From Crocodylus rhombifer (Eukaryota; Chordata; Crocodylia; Crocodylidae), in contig JAVSML010024243.1 in assembly GCA_038503035.1 (NCBI GenBank), forward strand, positions 314,647-378,646: a DNA stretch of 64,000 nt, given 5' to 3'. A model generated the notes under the pieces. The model worked only from the letters and a program-made list of their open reading frames with translations. It ran no database searches and had not been told where the DNA came from. Each line of letters opens with the position of its first letter. The first letter of the stretch is position 1. Position numbers and translations under genes: made by a program. Shown here piece by piece: positions 11,564 through 23,527 of the stretch.

Positions 11564-13906
11564 CATGATCCATCATTTTTAAAGCACTCTAAGAGCCATG
11601 AAAATGTCTGTTCAGTTATAGCTTCAGTGTGCTTTCTTCATGCTTAAAGTGCAGTAAGTGCAATCTCTGTACCTACGCTAGGATGCTAACAAGAAGGCAG
11701 AATTCAGTTGTTCACCCGTCAAAATACTGTTTGATGTTGCATTCTACTATGAGTCTTTCAGACAGGACACATTCCTTAAGTGTGATGCCCAGAAAGGAAA
11801 ATCAACATCTATAAATGCCAAACATAACAGCAATTAACAAATATAATACTAATTCCTTGAAATAAAAAGAACCATTTACAGCTCCTACTAACTTCAGTTG
11901 TGTTGGTGGGTTCAGTTTAGTTTTTAATTACTGAAACACATTTTGTTTCTAGCATCATTTTGTCATTCCTTCTAGTAGTATACTTAAGGTATGTTTAAAG
12001 ATGCTTTTCTGAATAGAAGCTGCTTACCAAAAATTACAGATTGAGAAAATGTAATAATTATTTTATGAAAGAGAAGTTTGGTAGTATTAATTTCTTATGT
12101 ACATTTTTGTTTACAAACTATTCCGGATAAGGTTGCACGGAAAGGGCACTGTACATTTTGTATTCCATATTGGGCTAGACTTGAGGACAGAATTCTGCCT
12201 TCCTATGCAAAGCATACTTACTAATCTGCAAACTTCCGCAGTCTTTCCGCTTGCTTCCCTTGGGATGTACCGTTATGTTCTGGGTGTCTATGAGGTACAG
12301 CTGGGTAGGAAATGTTATTGAAAACTTCTGATTCCCCTCTCCCCCAGTTTGCTGTGGGGCAAAAATGAAACATTTCAAAGGAATGAGGGGCAGCAAGCCT
12401 GTTCGGTAATCTCAGTACACTTGCATGGAATGGGATTCGGACTTGTAAATTAATTTCCCACATCTTTAAGAATGTTTTAACCATTTAACCAACTGGTTAT
12501 TCAGAGGAGTGGATTTCTCAGTCTCACTTTTTCAAGCTGTTCCGCTTTGTGTAAATAATTAAATATTTACTTGAGGACTTGAACCTGAAGTCTCTTGTAC
12601 GCCAGGTGAGGGTAAATTTCTTGATGAAACTTATTTAGTTTACACTGAGTGGAACAGCTCCAAAAGGCCCCTGCTACACCTAAGACATATCACACAATTA
12701 ACTGGTTAATCACATGATAAATTTAGACCAGCCACATGTTCAAAGTAATTATCACATAAAAATGATGGTCTACTACAGAAAAAGCCAACCAGCTATAAAA
12801 TTAGTGCCACCACAGAAACAGGAAATTTAATTTTTGAAGTTGAATTTTGAAATCTTTTTTTAATACCTTTCTTGTACTTGAAAACAATTGTTCCTTTTTT
12901 CCCTTAATAAGGTAATTGCAAAATTTGCTAATTGGAAAACTGTAAGTGTGGTATAAAATTCAGATATTTTCTAGAGAAAACTCAATGTTTCAAGCTATGA
13001 TCAAGACATTTAAATAAGTAAATCCTGATTTGCATTCAGAGTAATGATTCAATTCCTTTATTTTCCGTGACATACACAATGTAGTCTTCCCTAAATTACA
13101 GCACTGATTTTTTTTGAGTGCAAAAATGCATTTTCAGACCATTCAGAGTTAAAAATTAATTAAAACTTGTGTTATTTAGGAAATTTAGCATCTGTGTCTA
13201 TTATTTCTTTGCTCCAAATGATCTTATGCCCAGAAGGAGTAACACAGACAGTTGAAACTTCACATAGTAAAAATGTACTGAAGAAGACATTAGATCCCCA
13301 TAATGTTTTATTGATATGATTGCTTATCTAATTGTTATTAAAAATAACTCAATCTCCACCCTTCCCTTTATCCTTAATTTTCATGAAGCAGTCTTGTTGA
13401 CGCAATGATTCTATGGTATAAGGGAGAATGCACACCTATTAAAAGGTTTCAATGGTAGATTAACTGGCCTAGCATGACAGACAGGTATTGGTTAAACTGG
13501 AAAGCATAGATCTGTAGCATAAAGGTAAGAACAATAACAAAACAGAACAAAACACACATACTATGGGGACCATGTTATAATTATACCAAAAGCAAGCTGA
13601 GGAAAAATCAGTTTTCAAGTTGCATTTAAAATACCTTATGGTAAAGAATGTGCAATTTGGACAGCTGGCAGCGTTAACTCTCTATCCTGTAGTGATGCCA
13701 ATTGGAAGAAACATATAATGGAGGGGGAGAACCTCTGTGTACTTAAAGATTAGTTCTATCTTATCATAAATTAGTCATAAAATTATTGCTCAGAGTCACT
13801 ACAAGATTACTTTATGATACAATGCTAAGAGTTTCATTTCTGAGACATTAGAAAAATGTGCAAATTGTTTGATATCTCTATTGATAGTATGCGACAAATC
13901 AAAGTC
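11564..13906. other. AT-rich sequence, nothing recognised
   Basis: Long AT-rich stretch. The segment near 12670-12790 has phrasing reminiscent of a MITE (TTAACTGGTTAATCA), but no paired end was found. Confidence 0.4.
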
Positions 13907-14012
13907 CAGGGGGCCAATTAGGTGTCCTACTGGATTTTCAGAAAGACCTAAATTTCTTAGGTGCTTTTAAAAATCCCTCTAGATATCTATCTACCTCTTT
14001 CAGTGTCTAATT
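13907..14012. repeat. Ancient interspersed repeat fragment
   Basis: The phrases GGCCAATTAGGTGTC, TACTGGATTTTCAGAAAG and TTAGGTGCTTTTAAAAATCC are typical of an old, highly diverged interspersed repeat that I recognise in sauropsid DNA. I cannot assign its class. Confidence 0.4.
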
Positions 14013-14261
14013 GGCCATGAAAATCTATGCCAGTAGAAGAAAACCAAATCATATTCTCCCAACAAATGCAGCCCCCACAATAAGGCTGAGGCACACTGGC
14101 AAGACACCTTAGTGAATCTTCTTCCTGCAACTTTCTCTCATGGCTCTCATCACCAAAATATCTAATGTTACTGCTGTTTGTGCTGACTGGTTCTGCAGAT
14201 AAGCACACAGCATCATGCTTATGAGAGCTCTAAGGCTGTCAATCTGTCACTTCGGTTAAAT

Positions 14262-14730
14262 ACAGACAGTCGAAAAGCCCGAGGCTGAATTGATTCAATC
14301 TTTGGAGGTTAGTCTAAGCTGCGTAGATTGTCTGTTTGCTTGCTTATCGGTTCAGTCGCTTTTGATTCTGGAAATTCAGCCACATGTGGTCCGGGCCAGA
14401 AGCTGGGGGGTGCTGGAGCATGCCTCCCTGCTCCACTGGAGCAGACAGCTTGGGCCAAGGCTAGCCCACCTATGCTGTGAAGGGGAAGTTTGCAGGGGAG
14501 GTGCAAAGCATCCTGGGAAACTATGAGTTAACGTGAATCAAGAGAGGCTCTAGGACAGAAGTTCAATAAGCCAATTTAACCTAAATCAGTTAGGTCTGAT
14601 AGTCCATCCATCCAGGTTTTGGTAATTTTGAAATCAGTTATGTGCACTGAACTTCTGTTGCGTTACACGTTTGAATCAGTTTCTGATCCCTTATGCCAGC
14701 TTGTGTAATTTCTTTACCTAGCCTTTCTGA
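14262..14730 (+). mobile_element. DNA-transposon-like repeat, copy C (partner at 49803)
   Basis: The left and right parts align by eye to the element at 49803-50887. Shared left segments include GATTCAATCTTTG.AGGTTAGTCTAA. Shared right segments include TATGTGCACTGAAC.TCTGTT and CAGTTTCTGATC. The middle differs in length and content, with this copy much shorter. It carries no coding potential. Confidence 0.7.
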
Positions 14731-14884
14731 GCACCAAATTTGTTAAGAGAATAAAGTACTCTTTTAATAAGATTTTTTTAAAAGTCAAGTTATGATAGGT
14801 AACTTGATTACTTCCCAGGCTGAAAAGTATGTTACCATATTGACTTGATTCCAAGACACAGTTTTCTTTTTTCTCATTCAACAT

Positions 14885-15640
14885 GGAGTAGCCAAACCTT
14901 ATCTAGAGGTGGGAGCTTTGAGGAGCTGGCCTTGCTTCAGGAGGCATGAGCAAATCAGGAACACCTCTGGGCTTCCCCAGTCAGACCGTTTCACTTGGGA
15001 GCTGTGAGGAGCAGCTGTGCAGGGAGCCTGTCTCAGCCAGAGACAGCAGGACTGGTGTGCAGTTTCCTCCTTCCAGCATCTGCTCCAGCTCCTCCACACC
15101 ACCCTTTGCTGACAGGGAGCCAGGCAGCAAAGGAGGAATCTGATGCCAACGCCAGCTGAGTCAGGCTCCCAGACAGCTGCTCCCCACAGGTCCCAGCTGG
15201 AGTAATCCAACTCCCATCTGAAGCAGGCATGGGGAAGCCCCAAAGCCGTTCCTGATCTGCTCCAGCCCTGCAATTCAAGGATGAGCTGTGGCAGTACATA
15301 GATTCCTCCCAGCTTTATCCCAGCCAGTTGTGGAAATGGGAAGTGGTAGGGGGGCTAAGAAAGGAAGAAAGCACTTGCATACCAACACCACTCTCCCCAG
15401 CTGAGCTCCCTGGCTGCTGCCTGAAGCATGGGACAGGAAAAGCTCTGGGCCCAGATCAACTAGGGACAACAGTGAAAAGGGTGGTAGGGAGACAGGCATG
15501 AGGGGGTAAAGGGCAGGGAGAGCAGGCACCAGTGGGGCACAGGCACTGGGGGAGCAAGGGTGAGGAGTCAGGCTGCTCGCCTCCCTGCCACTGCTTTCCC
15601 ATTAGAAGGGGAAGGGGTGGGAGGACAAATTTTAAGACGT
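14885..15640. mobile_element. Large GC-rich foldback element
   Basis: About 14940-15060 and 15150-15265 are imperfect reverse complements over roughly 100 bp. CAGGAACACCTCTGGGCTTC pairs with GAAGCCCCAAAGCCGTTCCTG, and GGAGCAGCTGTGCAGGGAGC pairs with a segment near 15170-15185. The loop is about 90 bp. The whole lies in a GC-rich patch with AT-rich edges. Long frames on both strands are by-products of composition and symmetry. Confidence 0.6.
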
Positions 15641-18600
15641 TATAACTTTCCATGTCTACTATCTGATTATTGGAGAGTTATCTTAAATTCAGACTCATCC
15701 TGGATTTGGGTAAATTTGTTACTTCTATTTTCCATGACATCACAAATCAGAATTGTCATGTCACTTACAGTAACTCCAGCCTGACTAAACAGCAAAAATA
15801 TAGGACATATAAGCAATTTTGTAGGCTTTTGCTTCTATGAGGGTGTTATCAGCATTATGTAACAAATTCATTTGCAGGTCCAATTGTTGTTAACTGTTAC
15901 CTTTACAAATTCAGCTTTCAACTGTCTTTATCATACGGAGTGAAAAATAAATGGAGGTATCAGAAAACAACATCCACAGGGGAATAAACGTAGGGTTTTC
16001 TTGCCATTTAAATAATTGATAATAGTAATAGATTATGATAACAATAGATGGTAATCTGAATTATGGAGGGAACTGAGGTGAGAGAGAGAACAGTGTGCAT
16101 AGTGGAAAAGGAACAGTGTTGTAATAAGCCTGTATCACAGTCCTGAAAGGCTTGATTCTGTAAGGTGCAGAGCTTCCTTTGTTCACAATGGCTTTACTAA
16201 GAGCTGAGGCAGCTCAGCAATTCCCAAAACACACATAGCACTTTACTGAATCAGACTATAAATCTTCCTGGAGATTACAGCTCTAGCAAACAATGCCCTT
16301 TAATTTCAACAGGAAGATATTTCATTACAAACGTTGTTCTTAAGTCTAAATTTGATTAAAATAATATCATGCACTTTGCTTGACATATTATTCTGGAAAA
16401 ATGTTTTATTACAGAAAGTTATTCTGTTCTTATTTTTTCTTTCATGTTCACAATTCAGTCTTCCTCTTGCATTGTACTTCTTTAGATTAAAGAAAAGTTT
16501 GATTTCTACAGGAAGTGTCATTAGAACTAGTTTACAAGCTCTTCACACTATTAACTGACTAGCCCCATTACCTTTCATGGAGCAACTTTTCACTTGGATG
16601 TTCAGATGTGTCCCAGGGAGTAACTTAGAGTCTCTGAAGATTGTCTTCCTGAATACATTAAGGTGACAAGAGGATTTTACTTAGTTCCCTTGTTAGAAGT
16701 AATGGAATACTGTATCTCAATTTAACAAAGAAGCTATTTCCAAACTCTTTTCTATGTATGAGCATAACATAGAATAATGGTTAGTATCCCAGTGATCACG
16801 GTAATGAATCATATGGTTCTAAGCATAAATATAAAATATAAGCAAATAATGGTGAAACTTAACTAAAATTAAAGGACACATTTTAGAGATTTTACTAGAT
16901 TCTAGGAGTGGTCTACCCTGAGCAAACTTTTGTCAAAAACAATGCTACTAGGCCCTCTAAATATCGGGGGTATTTACCCAATCTAAATATCTGGGGTATC
17001 TACCCAGTCTATTATCAGAAGACATAATGTTCTAGAAATGTAAATAACATAAAACAAAAAATGGTGATAAGTCAGGTCCATGTGGATGGAGAATTGTAAG
17101 ACCATAATAGTCACTATATCAAAATATAGCTTTCAGTGCCTTAGAAGGAATGGGAGATGTAACTTAATTCTAAATTTTGTATCAGGATAATGAGAAACTG
17201 CATAGGAAGTAAAAATGACTTATCATTTATCTGTTTTTTATTTGCATGTCCACTACCTAAACCCTGTTAAGTAGACCCCATCTCATTTGATGTATTTTAA
17301 TGTAAATTAGATATAGCTAACATAAAAGGCATATTGAAACAAAATTGTTTCTGTAAAATATGCAGTTATATCTGCATAGTGTACACACATGCCAAGACTG
17401 GGTGTTCTAACCCACTAGGAATTGTATTACTGGCATATGGTCCATGCTATAGTTTTGACAGTATTTAAGTTATCAGCTTGATTATCTAAGAAGATAAAAA
17501 GGTTCAAATGAATATACATTGCTTAAATATAGTTGCTCTTTATACTATTACATTCTAAATATATTTTAGGAGAGAAACTGTCAAGTTTCTTTGCAGTCAG
17601 TTCTCTGTGAATCCATCAAAGGTGATGATAAATAGATGAGTAAGGCAATCAGTCTCTAGTTTTATATGTAGTGCTTGGGAAATCTAGATCACTTCATAGT
17701 ATCAGGGAATTGCTAAATTGTGTGTGCAGTAGGTCAGCCAGCCTTATATTGCTTGGTATGTGGGAAACTATGTTTACCTTTTTAAGAGTTAAAATTAAAC
17801 TTCTTTTAACTAGGACTGACAGTACTTAATTTATTTGTTACCATTATAGCAGATTTTGAGTTTGGAAGTATTGGAAACTAAGAGTCCCCAAGGAAAATGA
17901 ATAAAACTATTATCATATTTGAGGTTGCCTGTCACTCTAATTATAATTCACCTCCAATAATGAACACCTTATTCAATAAAATTTAATTCAAATCATGATG
18001 CTGAGTATAAAATTACATATCGGGAGAATTCATTAGAAGTTTTAAAAGTAAGCTGAGTAAATGTGCCTCAGAGAATGTATTTGATGAATCTGTAAAAGTA
18101 TTTAAATTAGATCTGTAAAGTATTATGAAAAATCCACGAGGGATGCACAATTAGGCAAATAAGCTGTTCAAGACCAGAAGCTATTGGGCATTTATTGCAG
18201 AGTGCTTCCTAATATACTACTTACACGGAACAGAAGAATGGGGAAAAAGTAACAACACACAATATAAAAAAACAACAAAAAACCCATAAACAGAGGTGAG
18301 GACATGAGTAATTAAATAAAAAGTAATTCCCTTGTAACTAGTTTTCCAGCCCTTGCCTACACATTATTCATGTGTCAATGAAATATTTTAATATAGGACA
18401 AATGGTTATTTAATTTGTGCATGTTTTATAAACTGTATAGTTTATTAGCTTTTTGAGCTGGTCCATTCATAATATGGTTCCTTTTCAGGAAGGAGGTGTA
18501 TGTTGGCCATTTCTGAATAGACAAAAAAGCTGGAACTGGAACTGTTTTAAGCTGATTTATCTGAAGCACTTTTATCTTTTTAAGTAGATTATGCCAATTT

Positions 18601-18700
18601 TTATATACTTCAAATACTGCTGTGTTTTAAAGACAAAGAGTAACACCACTGGCACCATTAAAACTTTGAATTTATCACTTTTCATTTCTATTTTAGGATT
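15641..18700. other. AT-rich sequence, nothing recognised except one short duplication
   Basis: About 3 kb of AT-rich DNA with no repeat family or coding signal that I can identify. A 26 bp tandem duplication is listed separately. Confidence 0.45.
16956..17007. repeat. 26 bp tandem duplication (2 copies)
   Basis: Positions 16956-16981 and 16982-17007 match at 23 of 26 positions, both starting TCTAAATATC. Confidence 0.85.
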
Positions 18701-19023
18701 TTTGTGATCTGCAGACATGGATTTTTCCCCAGCCTATATCTCAAAACTTGTATCTCAAAGTGTGTTCTCCCCTTCCTCTGCCAGTAATTGTTCTCTGTTT
18801 TCATTTGTTTCCATCTTCATGATTTCCTCTATACTGCCCCAAGCATGGAACAGCTGTCCTATCCTTGTGCCCCAAATTGGAGTCAGTCTACAAAACAATT
18901 AGAAGGAACCAGTGCAATGAATGCACCTGTACTTGCTTTAATCAGGTTAGCTCAGCTAACAACGAGAGTGAAGATATGGCAGCATGGGCTTCATTGCACA
19001 TGCTCCAGTCCTACAGGGACATT
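18701..19023. other. No recognisable feature
   Basis: Moderate-composition DNA leading into the long element. A short frame here has no recognisable domain. Confidence 0.35.
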
Positions 19024-19951
19024 TGGGCTGCATCCATATGAACAAGCATGTGCCTGCTGCAGCACCTCAAAGCAGTTTGGGATGCTGCAAGAGGCACACT
19101 AGGAATGAAAAAGTGCAGGAACTGTGAGTGAAAACAGGAGCTGTCCCACTCCTGTCCAAAGGCATACTAGCAGGGCAGGCTGGGCCAGGTTGAGCCAGGC
19201 CCATTCACCATATACTGACCACAGGTCAGGCTGTGCCGTGCTGCTGTGGGGCTGTGCTGCAGTAGGCATGGCCTGGCTGGCTGCTGCTGCCACCGCCAGG
19301 GGCTGTGTACCATAGGGGGTGGGGGGGGAGGCATGTGGCAGCTGCCTACAACCACCTCCACAAACCCCACATACATCCTATATCCCCCCACACCCACCCC
19401 ACACCTTACCTCACAACCCCTACCCCCACAAGCCTACCCAGAAACCCCACATCCCCTCTATACCCACACCCCACATGTCCCTTCCTACCCCCTTCCTGCA
19501 AACCACAAATCCCCACCACATCTTACACCCTGAATGCTCAGCTGCCAGACCTGCTGGCAGGAGCTGTGGCTACAGGGGCAGCTGTCCCCACATCCTGGTT
19601 ACCAAAGGGGTCAGGGGGAGCTCTGAGTTTTCTATGATAAACAAATCAAAAGCAAGCACCAAAGCATATAAATATTTAGAATTAATTTTATTATGATGAT
19701 AGAGGCATTGGTAAGCTTCCAAATTGCTTTAAAATTATAAATATATCAATAAAACATTGTCCAACTGATATCACTCTCTCGCTCTCTATTAAGATATAGA
19801 TATAGAGGTATATCATTTTAATTGTGGAAGAACATAGGGATTTTGAAAAGTGAATTTGTAATATTTTTTATCAGAGAATTCATCATATTTAAACAGGGAA
19901 CACCAGGATTCCTGCTAGTGAAGCTAGTGGCAGGACCCAGGCAGAGGAGCA

Positions 19952-20196
19952 TGCCCATGGCTGGCACTGGGGAGCCAGCTGACAGCAGACAAGATAGCTG
20001 ACCTTCTGGCCATTTGGAGCCAGGAGGACATGCTTTAACAGTTCAAAGTAGGCCACCAGCCTGAGCACATCTTCCAGATGATAACTGCCCAGATGTCAGG
20101 TCAGGGGCACACATGGCAGTACTGCCGCCCAAAGGCCAACTATGCAGCCACAACCCACTGGCAGGTGGCTTTGAGGTGCAGATGGCTCTGCTGCTG
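19952..20196 (+). pseudogene. Trihelix (Myb/SANT-like) domain relic in copy A
   Basis: One plus frame reads KIADLLAIWSQEDML, then a TAA stop at 20036-20038, then QFKVGHQPEHIFQMITAQM, then SGQGHTWQYCRPKA. This matches the plan of the trihelix Myb/SANT-like DNA-binding domain of MSANTD-type proteins. In that family a 'W..xEV.DLL..W..E' helix 1 is followed by an 'IF..IA..M' helix 2 and a 'GH.RT..QC..K.K' helix 3. The relic breaks off near 20196 at the CR1 insertion. It has no intact start and carries a stop, so it is not functional here. It may be a captured host gene fragment or a remnant of a transposon's own DNA-binding protein. Confidence 0.6.
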
Positions 20197-20867
20197 TTTC
20201 ATAGTTTCATAGTTAGCAGGTCGGAAGGGACCTCAGCAGATCATCAAGTCCGACCCCTTGCCATGGCAGGAAAGAGTACTGGGGTCACACAATCTACTCG
20301 GGTCCCTTCCGACCCTAGAAACTATGAAACTATGACCCCAGCAAGGTGATTGTCTAGCCTTGTCTTAAAGACCCCCAAGGTAGGAGCCAGCACCACTTCA
20401 CTTGGAAGTTGGTTCCAGATCCTAGCTGCCCTGACAGTGAAGTAGCGCCTCCTGATGTCTAGGCTGAATTTACCCTCTGCCAGCTTGTGACCATTTTTTC
20501 TAGTCACTCCTGGTAGTGCTCGGGGGAACAGGGACTCCCCCAATGCCTGCTGGTCCCCTCTGACTAGTTTGTAACAGGCCACTAGATCCCCCCCCAGCCT
20601 TCTCTTGTGGAGGCTGAACAGGTTCAGGTCCTGTAGCCTATCCTCATCGGGCCTGGTGTGCTGCCCCCTGATCATGTGATTGGTCCTCCTCTGGACCCTC
20701 CCATGTTGTCCACATCCCTCTTGAAGTGCAGCACCCAGAACTCGACACAGTACTCCAGCTGCGGCCTGACCAGTGTTGCGTAGGGGTGGAGTATCACCTC
20801 CTTGGACCTGCATGACAAGGTAGGGTTGGCCTTCCTGACTGCCTCCCCACACTGCCAGCCCATGTTC

Positions 20868-21968
20868 ATCTTGGCATCAATGATGACTCTGAGATTCTTT
20901 TCTGCCTCTTTACTGACGAGAACGGAGTTCCCCAGCCTGTAGGTATAGTGCTAGTTCTTCCTCCCCAGGTGCATCACCTTGCACTTGTCAGTGTTGAATC
21001 CCATCCTATTTTCATCCACCCACCCCTATCTATCAGACCTACTATCTAGGTCTGATTGTAACTTATTCCTTCCTTCTAGCATGCCCACATCCCCCCACAT
21101 CTTAGTGTCATCAGCAAATTTGAACAGGGTGCTATTTACCCCCTCGTCCAAGTCACTGATGAAGAAGTTGAACAGTGCGGGCCCGAGGACTAAGCCCTGA
21201 AGAACCCCACTGCCCACATCCCTCCAGGTCTAAAATGACCCATCCACCACCACTCTCTGGGTGCGGCCCTCCATCCAGTTGGTGATGCATTTCACTGTGT
21301 AGGTGTTGATACCATATTCCCCCAGTTTTTTAATGACAATGGGGTGACAGAGAGTATTGAAAGCCTTCCGAAAGTCCAGAAAAACTATGTCCACTGCTAC
21401 CCCTGCATCTAAGGATTTTGTGACCTGGTCATAGAAGGCCACCAGGTTGGTCTGACAGGACCTGCCTCTAATGAACCCGTGTTGGTTGCTGCTAAGCATA
21501 ACCTGCCCCGCTGGCCCCTCATGGACATGTGCTAGGATAATTCTCTCAAAAAACTTACCCAGGATCGAGGTAAGACTAACTGGCCTATAGTTTCCCATGT
21601 CCTCCTTCCTCCCTTTTTTAAAGATGGGAACCATGTTGTCCCTCTTCCAGTCCTCTGGCACCACACCAGAGTACCACAAGTGCTCATAAAGCTGTGCCAG
21701 GGGTCCTGGAAAGACCTCAGTTAATTCTCTTAGCACTCTGGGGTGGAGATCATCTGGACCAGCAGATTTAAATAGGTCCAGTACCTCCAGAAGTTCCCTG
21801 ACTGACCCTTGGCCTAGGTGCGCCTCTCCTGGGGCCTGAGGGGGGCCCAGTGGGGTGGCTGATCTGGTCCCTGCTCAGGAAAATGGAGGAAAAGAAATTG
21901 TTAAATAGTTTAGCTTTGTCATCTGGTGTACCGACCAAATTTCCTAGCGTATCTTGCAGGGGCCCCAT
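20868..21968 (-). pseudogene. CR1 ORF2 reverse transcriptase domain
   Basis: Recognisable blocks in order on the minus strand are VPIFKKGRKEDMGNYRPVSL, LGKFFERII, NQHGFIRGRSCQTNLVAFYD, VDIVFLDFRKAFNTL (first catalytic Asp region), [33 protein letters not shown] and FADDTK (the YADD-equivalent catalytic box). At least two frameshifts or stops separate the open segments, so the enzyme is dead in this copy. The protein would make cDNA on the nicked target using the CR1 3' UTR as its recognition site. Confidence 0.92.
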
Positions 21969-22174
21969 GTTACCCGGTACCTTCTTTTTGCCCCCGTGTA
22001 TTTAAAAAGGGACTTCTTGTTGTCCTTGATCTGGGTAGCTAGTCCTAGTTCAATCTCTGCCTTGGCCTTCCTAACTGCCCTCCTGCATCCCTGAGCAATC
22101 ACAGTATAGTCCTCTCTGGTGATGGCCCTTCCCTTCCATTGGGTGTATGCCTCCCTTTTAGCTAGGAGACATTC

Positions 22175-23089
22175 TCAGATGCTTTTGGTGAGCCATGTGG
22201 GCTTTTGCGCCCTCCTGCTCCCTTTGATCCATGTTGGGATTACCTCCCTTTGGGCTTGGAGGATTGTCTCCTTAAGGAGCAACCACTGTTCTTGGACACC
22301 TGGCTCCCCTCCCCTCCGGGACCTCGGTACCTCCCCAACCATTCTCCTTAGCTCATTGAAATCCACCCTCCTGAAATCTAGGGCTGCTGCTTTGCTGCAG
22401 GCCTTTACCACCTTGCGCTGGGTAGTGAATTCCAGCAGGCAATGATCGCTGTCACCCAGGTGTTCGAGCACCTGCACCCCCCTCACAAGGTCATCGCCTG
22501 TGGCCAGCACCAAGTCCAACAAAGTGTCTCCCCTGGTGGGGATGTGCACCACCTAGGTTAGAAGGAGGTCCTGCATTTTAGCTAGGAACCTACGTGAGCG
22601 TTCAGACCTGGCTGGCTGCTCTTCCCAGCAGATGTCTGGAACATTCAGGTCACCCATGATGACCACGTCCTTTGACCTAACTACCTCCATGAGCTGACTT
22701 AAGAATTCCTGTTCTATCTCTTCCTCTTGGTTGGGTGGTCTGTAGTAGACCCCAACCGTTAAGTTTGTTTCCCCTTGACTGCCTTGTATTCTAACCCAGA
22801 GCACTTCAGTGTGCCCCTCCTCTGACTCTGTGCTACTTGATGAGGATGTGTATTCCTCCTTAATATAGAGCGCCACACCCCCACCTTTCTTCTCTGTCCT
22901 GTCCCTCCTGTACAGCCTATAGCCCTTGATATTCACCGCCCAGTCGTGCATTGGGTTCCACCACATTTCAGTGAGACCCACTATGTCTGGGCTGGTGTCA
23001 GCTAGCAGGAGGGTAAGTTCCTCCTGCTTGTTTCCCATACTACAAGCATTTATGTAGAGGCAGTTGAAGCCTCCTGAGGATGTGTGCAC
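22175..23089 (-). pseudogene. CR1 ORF2 apurinic-like endonuclease domain
   Basis: Minus-strand frame with a typical LINE endonuclease series: YINACSMGNKQEEL (N-terminal Asn region), DIVGLTEMWW (catalytic Glu), GGGVALYIK, YYRPPNQ, VIMGDLNVPDICW (the GDLN motif) and, after a single in-frame TAG at about 22553-22555, GDTLLDLVLATGDDL followed by SDHCLLEF (the terminal SDH motif). The domain nicks target DNA so that reverse transcription can be primed. Apart from that one stop the frame is intact over 300 codons. Confidence 0.92.
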
Positions 23090-23241
23090 TGGCCCCCTAA
23101 TCTCAGCATTGCCTTGGCCTCTGTTGCTTACCTATGTATATGTTCCGCTCGTCAATCTAGGCTGGCCTATACTTGTGGGCGCTGCTTGGTTTAGTGGTCC
23201 AAGGCTTCCTCCACCCTTGTTTTCCCCTTCCCCTGATGAGC

Positions 23242-23527
23242 CTAGTTTAAAGCCTGCCAGAAGAGATCTGCCAACCTGGAAGAGAACACATGCTTACCTT
23301 TAGGGGAAAGGTGGAGCCCATCCCATCTGAGCACGTCTCTCATTGTGATGTATGGGTTGTTGTCAAGGAAGCCAAAGCCCGCCTCAAGACACCATTCCTG
23401 AAGCCCGCCAGTTGGTCTCTGTGATGCACTTCTCATGATGTCTTCCACGTCTGCTCACTGGTAGAACAGAAGAGAATACCACCTGTGCACCTATTTCCTT
23501 CAGCACGTCCATACCATCACCCGAGTG
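23242..23527 (-). pseudogene. CR1 ORF1 C-terminal (SGNH esterase-like) remnant
   Basis: Two overlapping minus frames give DVLKEIGAQVVFSSVLPV and then EAGFGFLDNN... DGLHLSPKGK..FSSRLADL. This is the C-terminal part of the SGNH-hydrolase (esterase) domain known in CR1 ORF1 proteins. The DGLH sequence fits the DxxH block that carries the catalytic Asp and His. The Ser block lies upstream and is lost by truncation. A frameshift near 23400-23450 separates the two frames. Confidence 0.75.

Larger units (their letters stand above)
20197..23527 (-). mobile_element. CR1 LINE, near full ORF2, inserted in copy A
   Basis: The most complete CR1 in the window, read right to left. An ORF1 esterase-like tail (23242-23527) is followed by the ORF2 endonuclease (22175-23089), the reverse transcriptase (about 20868-21968), the C-terminal domain (20322-20852) and a 3' UTR ending in AACTATGA-type repeats at 20197. 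It is 5'-truncated inside ORF1. Comparison with copy B, where GCTGTGTAGTCC is continuous, places the junctions at 20196/20197 and 23527/23528, with GCTG on both sides as a possible 4 bp target duplication. The frame is broken by few events, so the copy is fairly young. A small inverted segment near its 3' end is described separately. Confidence 0.93.

Noticed and set aside
18717..18902. Possible small exon preceded by a splice-acceptor-like tract
   Set aside because: No donor, no domain and no supporting neighbouring exon. A chance frame is more likely.
19246..19696. Pro/His-rich frames of 95-125 codons
   Set aside because: They translate a C-rich low-complexity tract of the long element in three frames at once, so they are not a gene.
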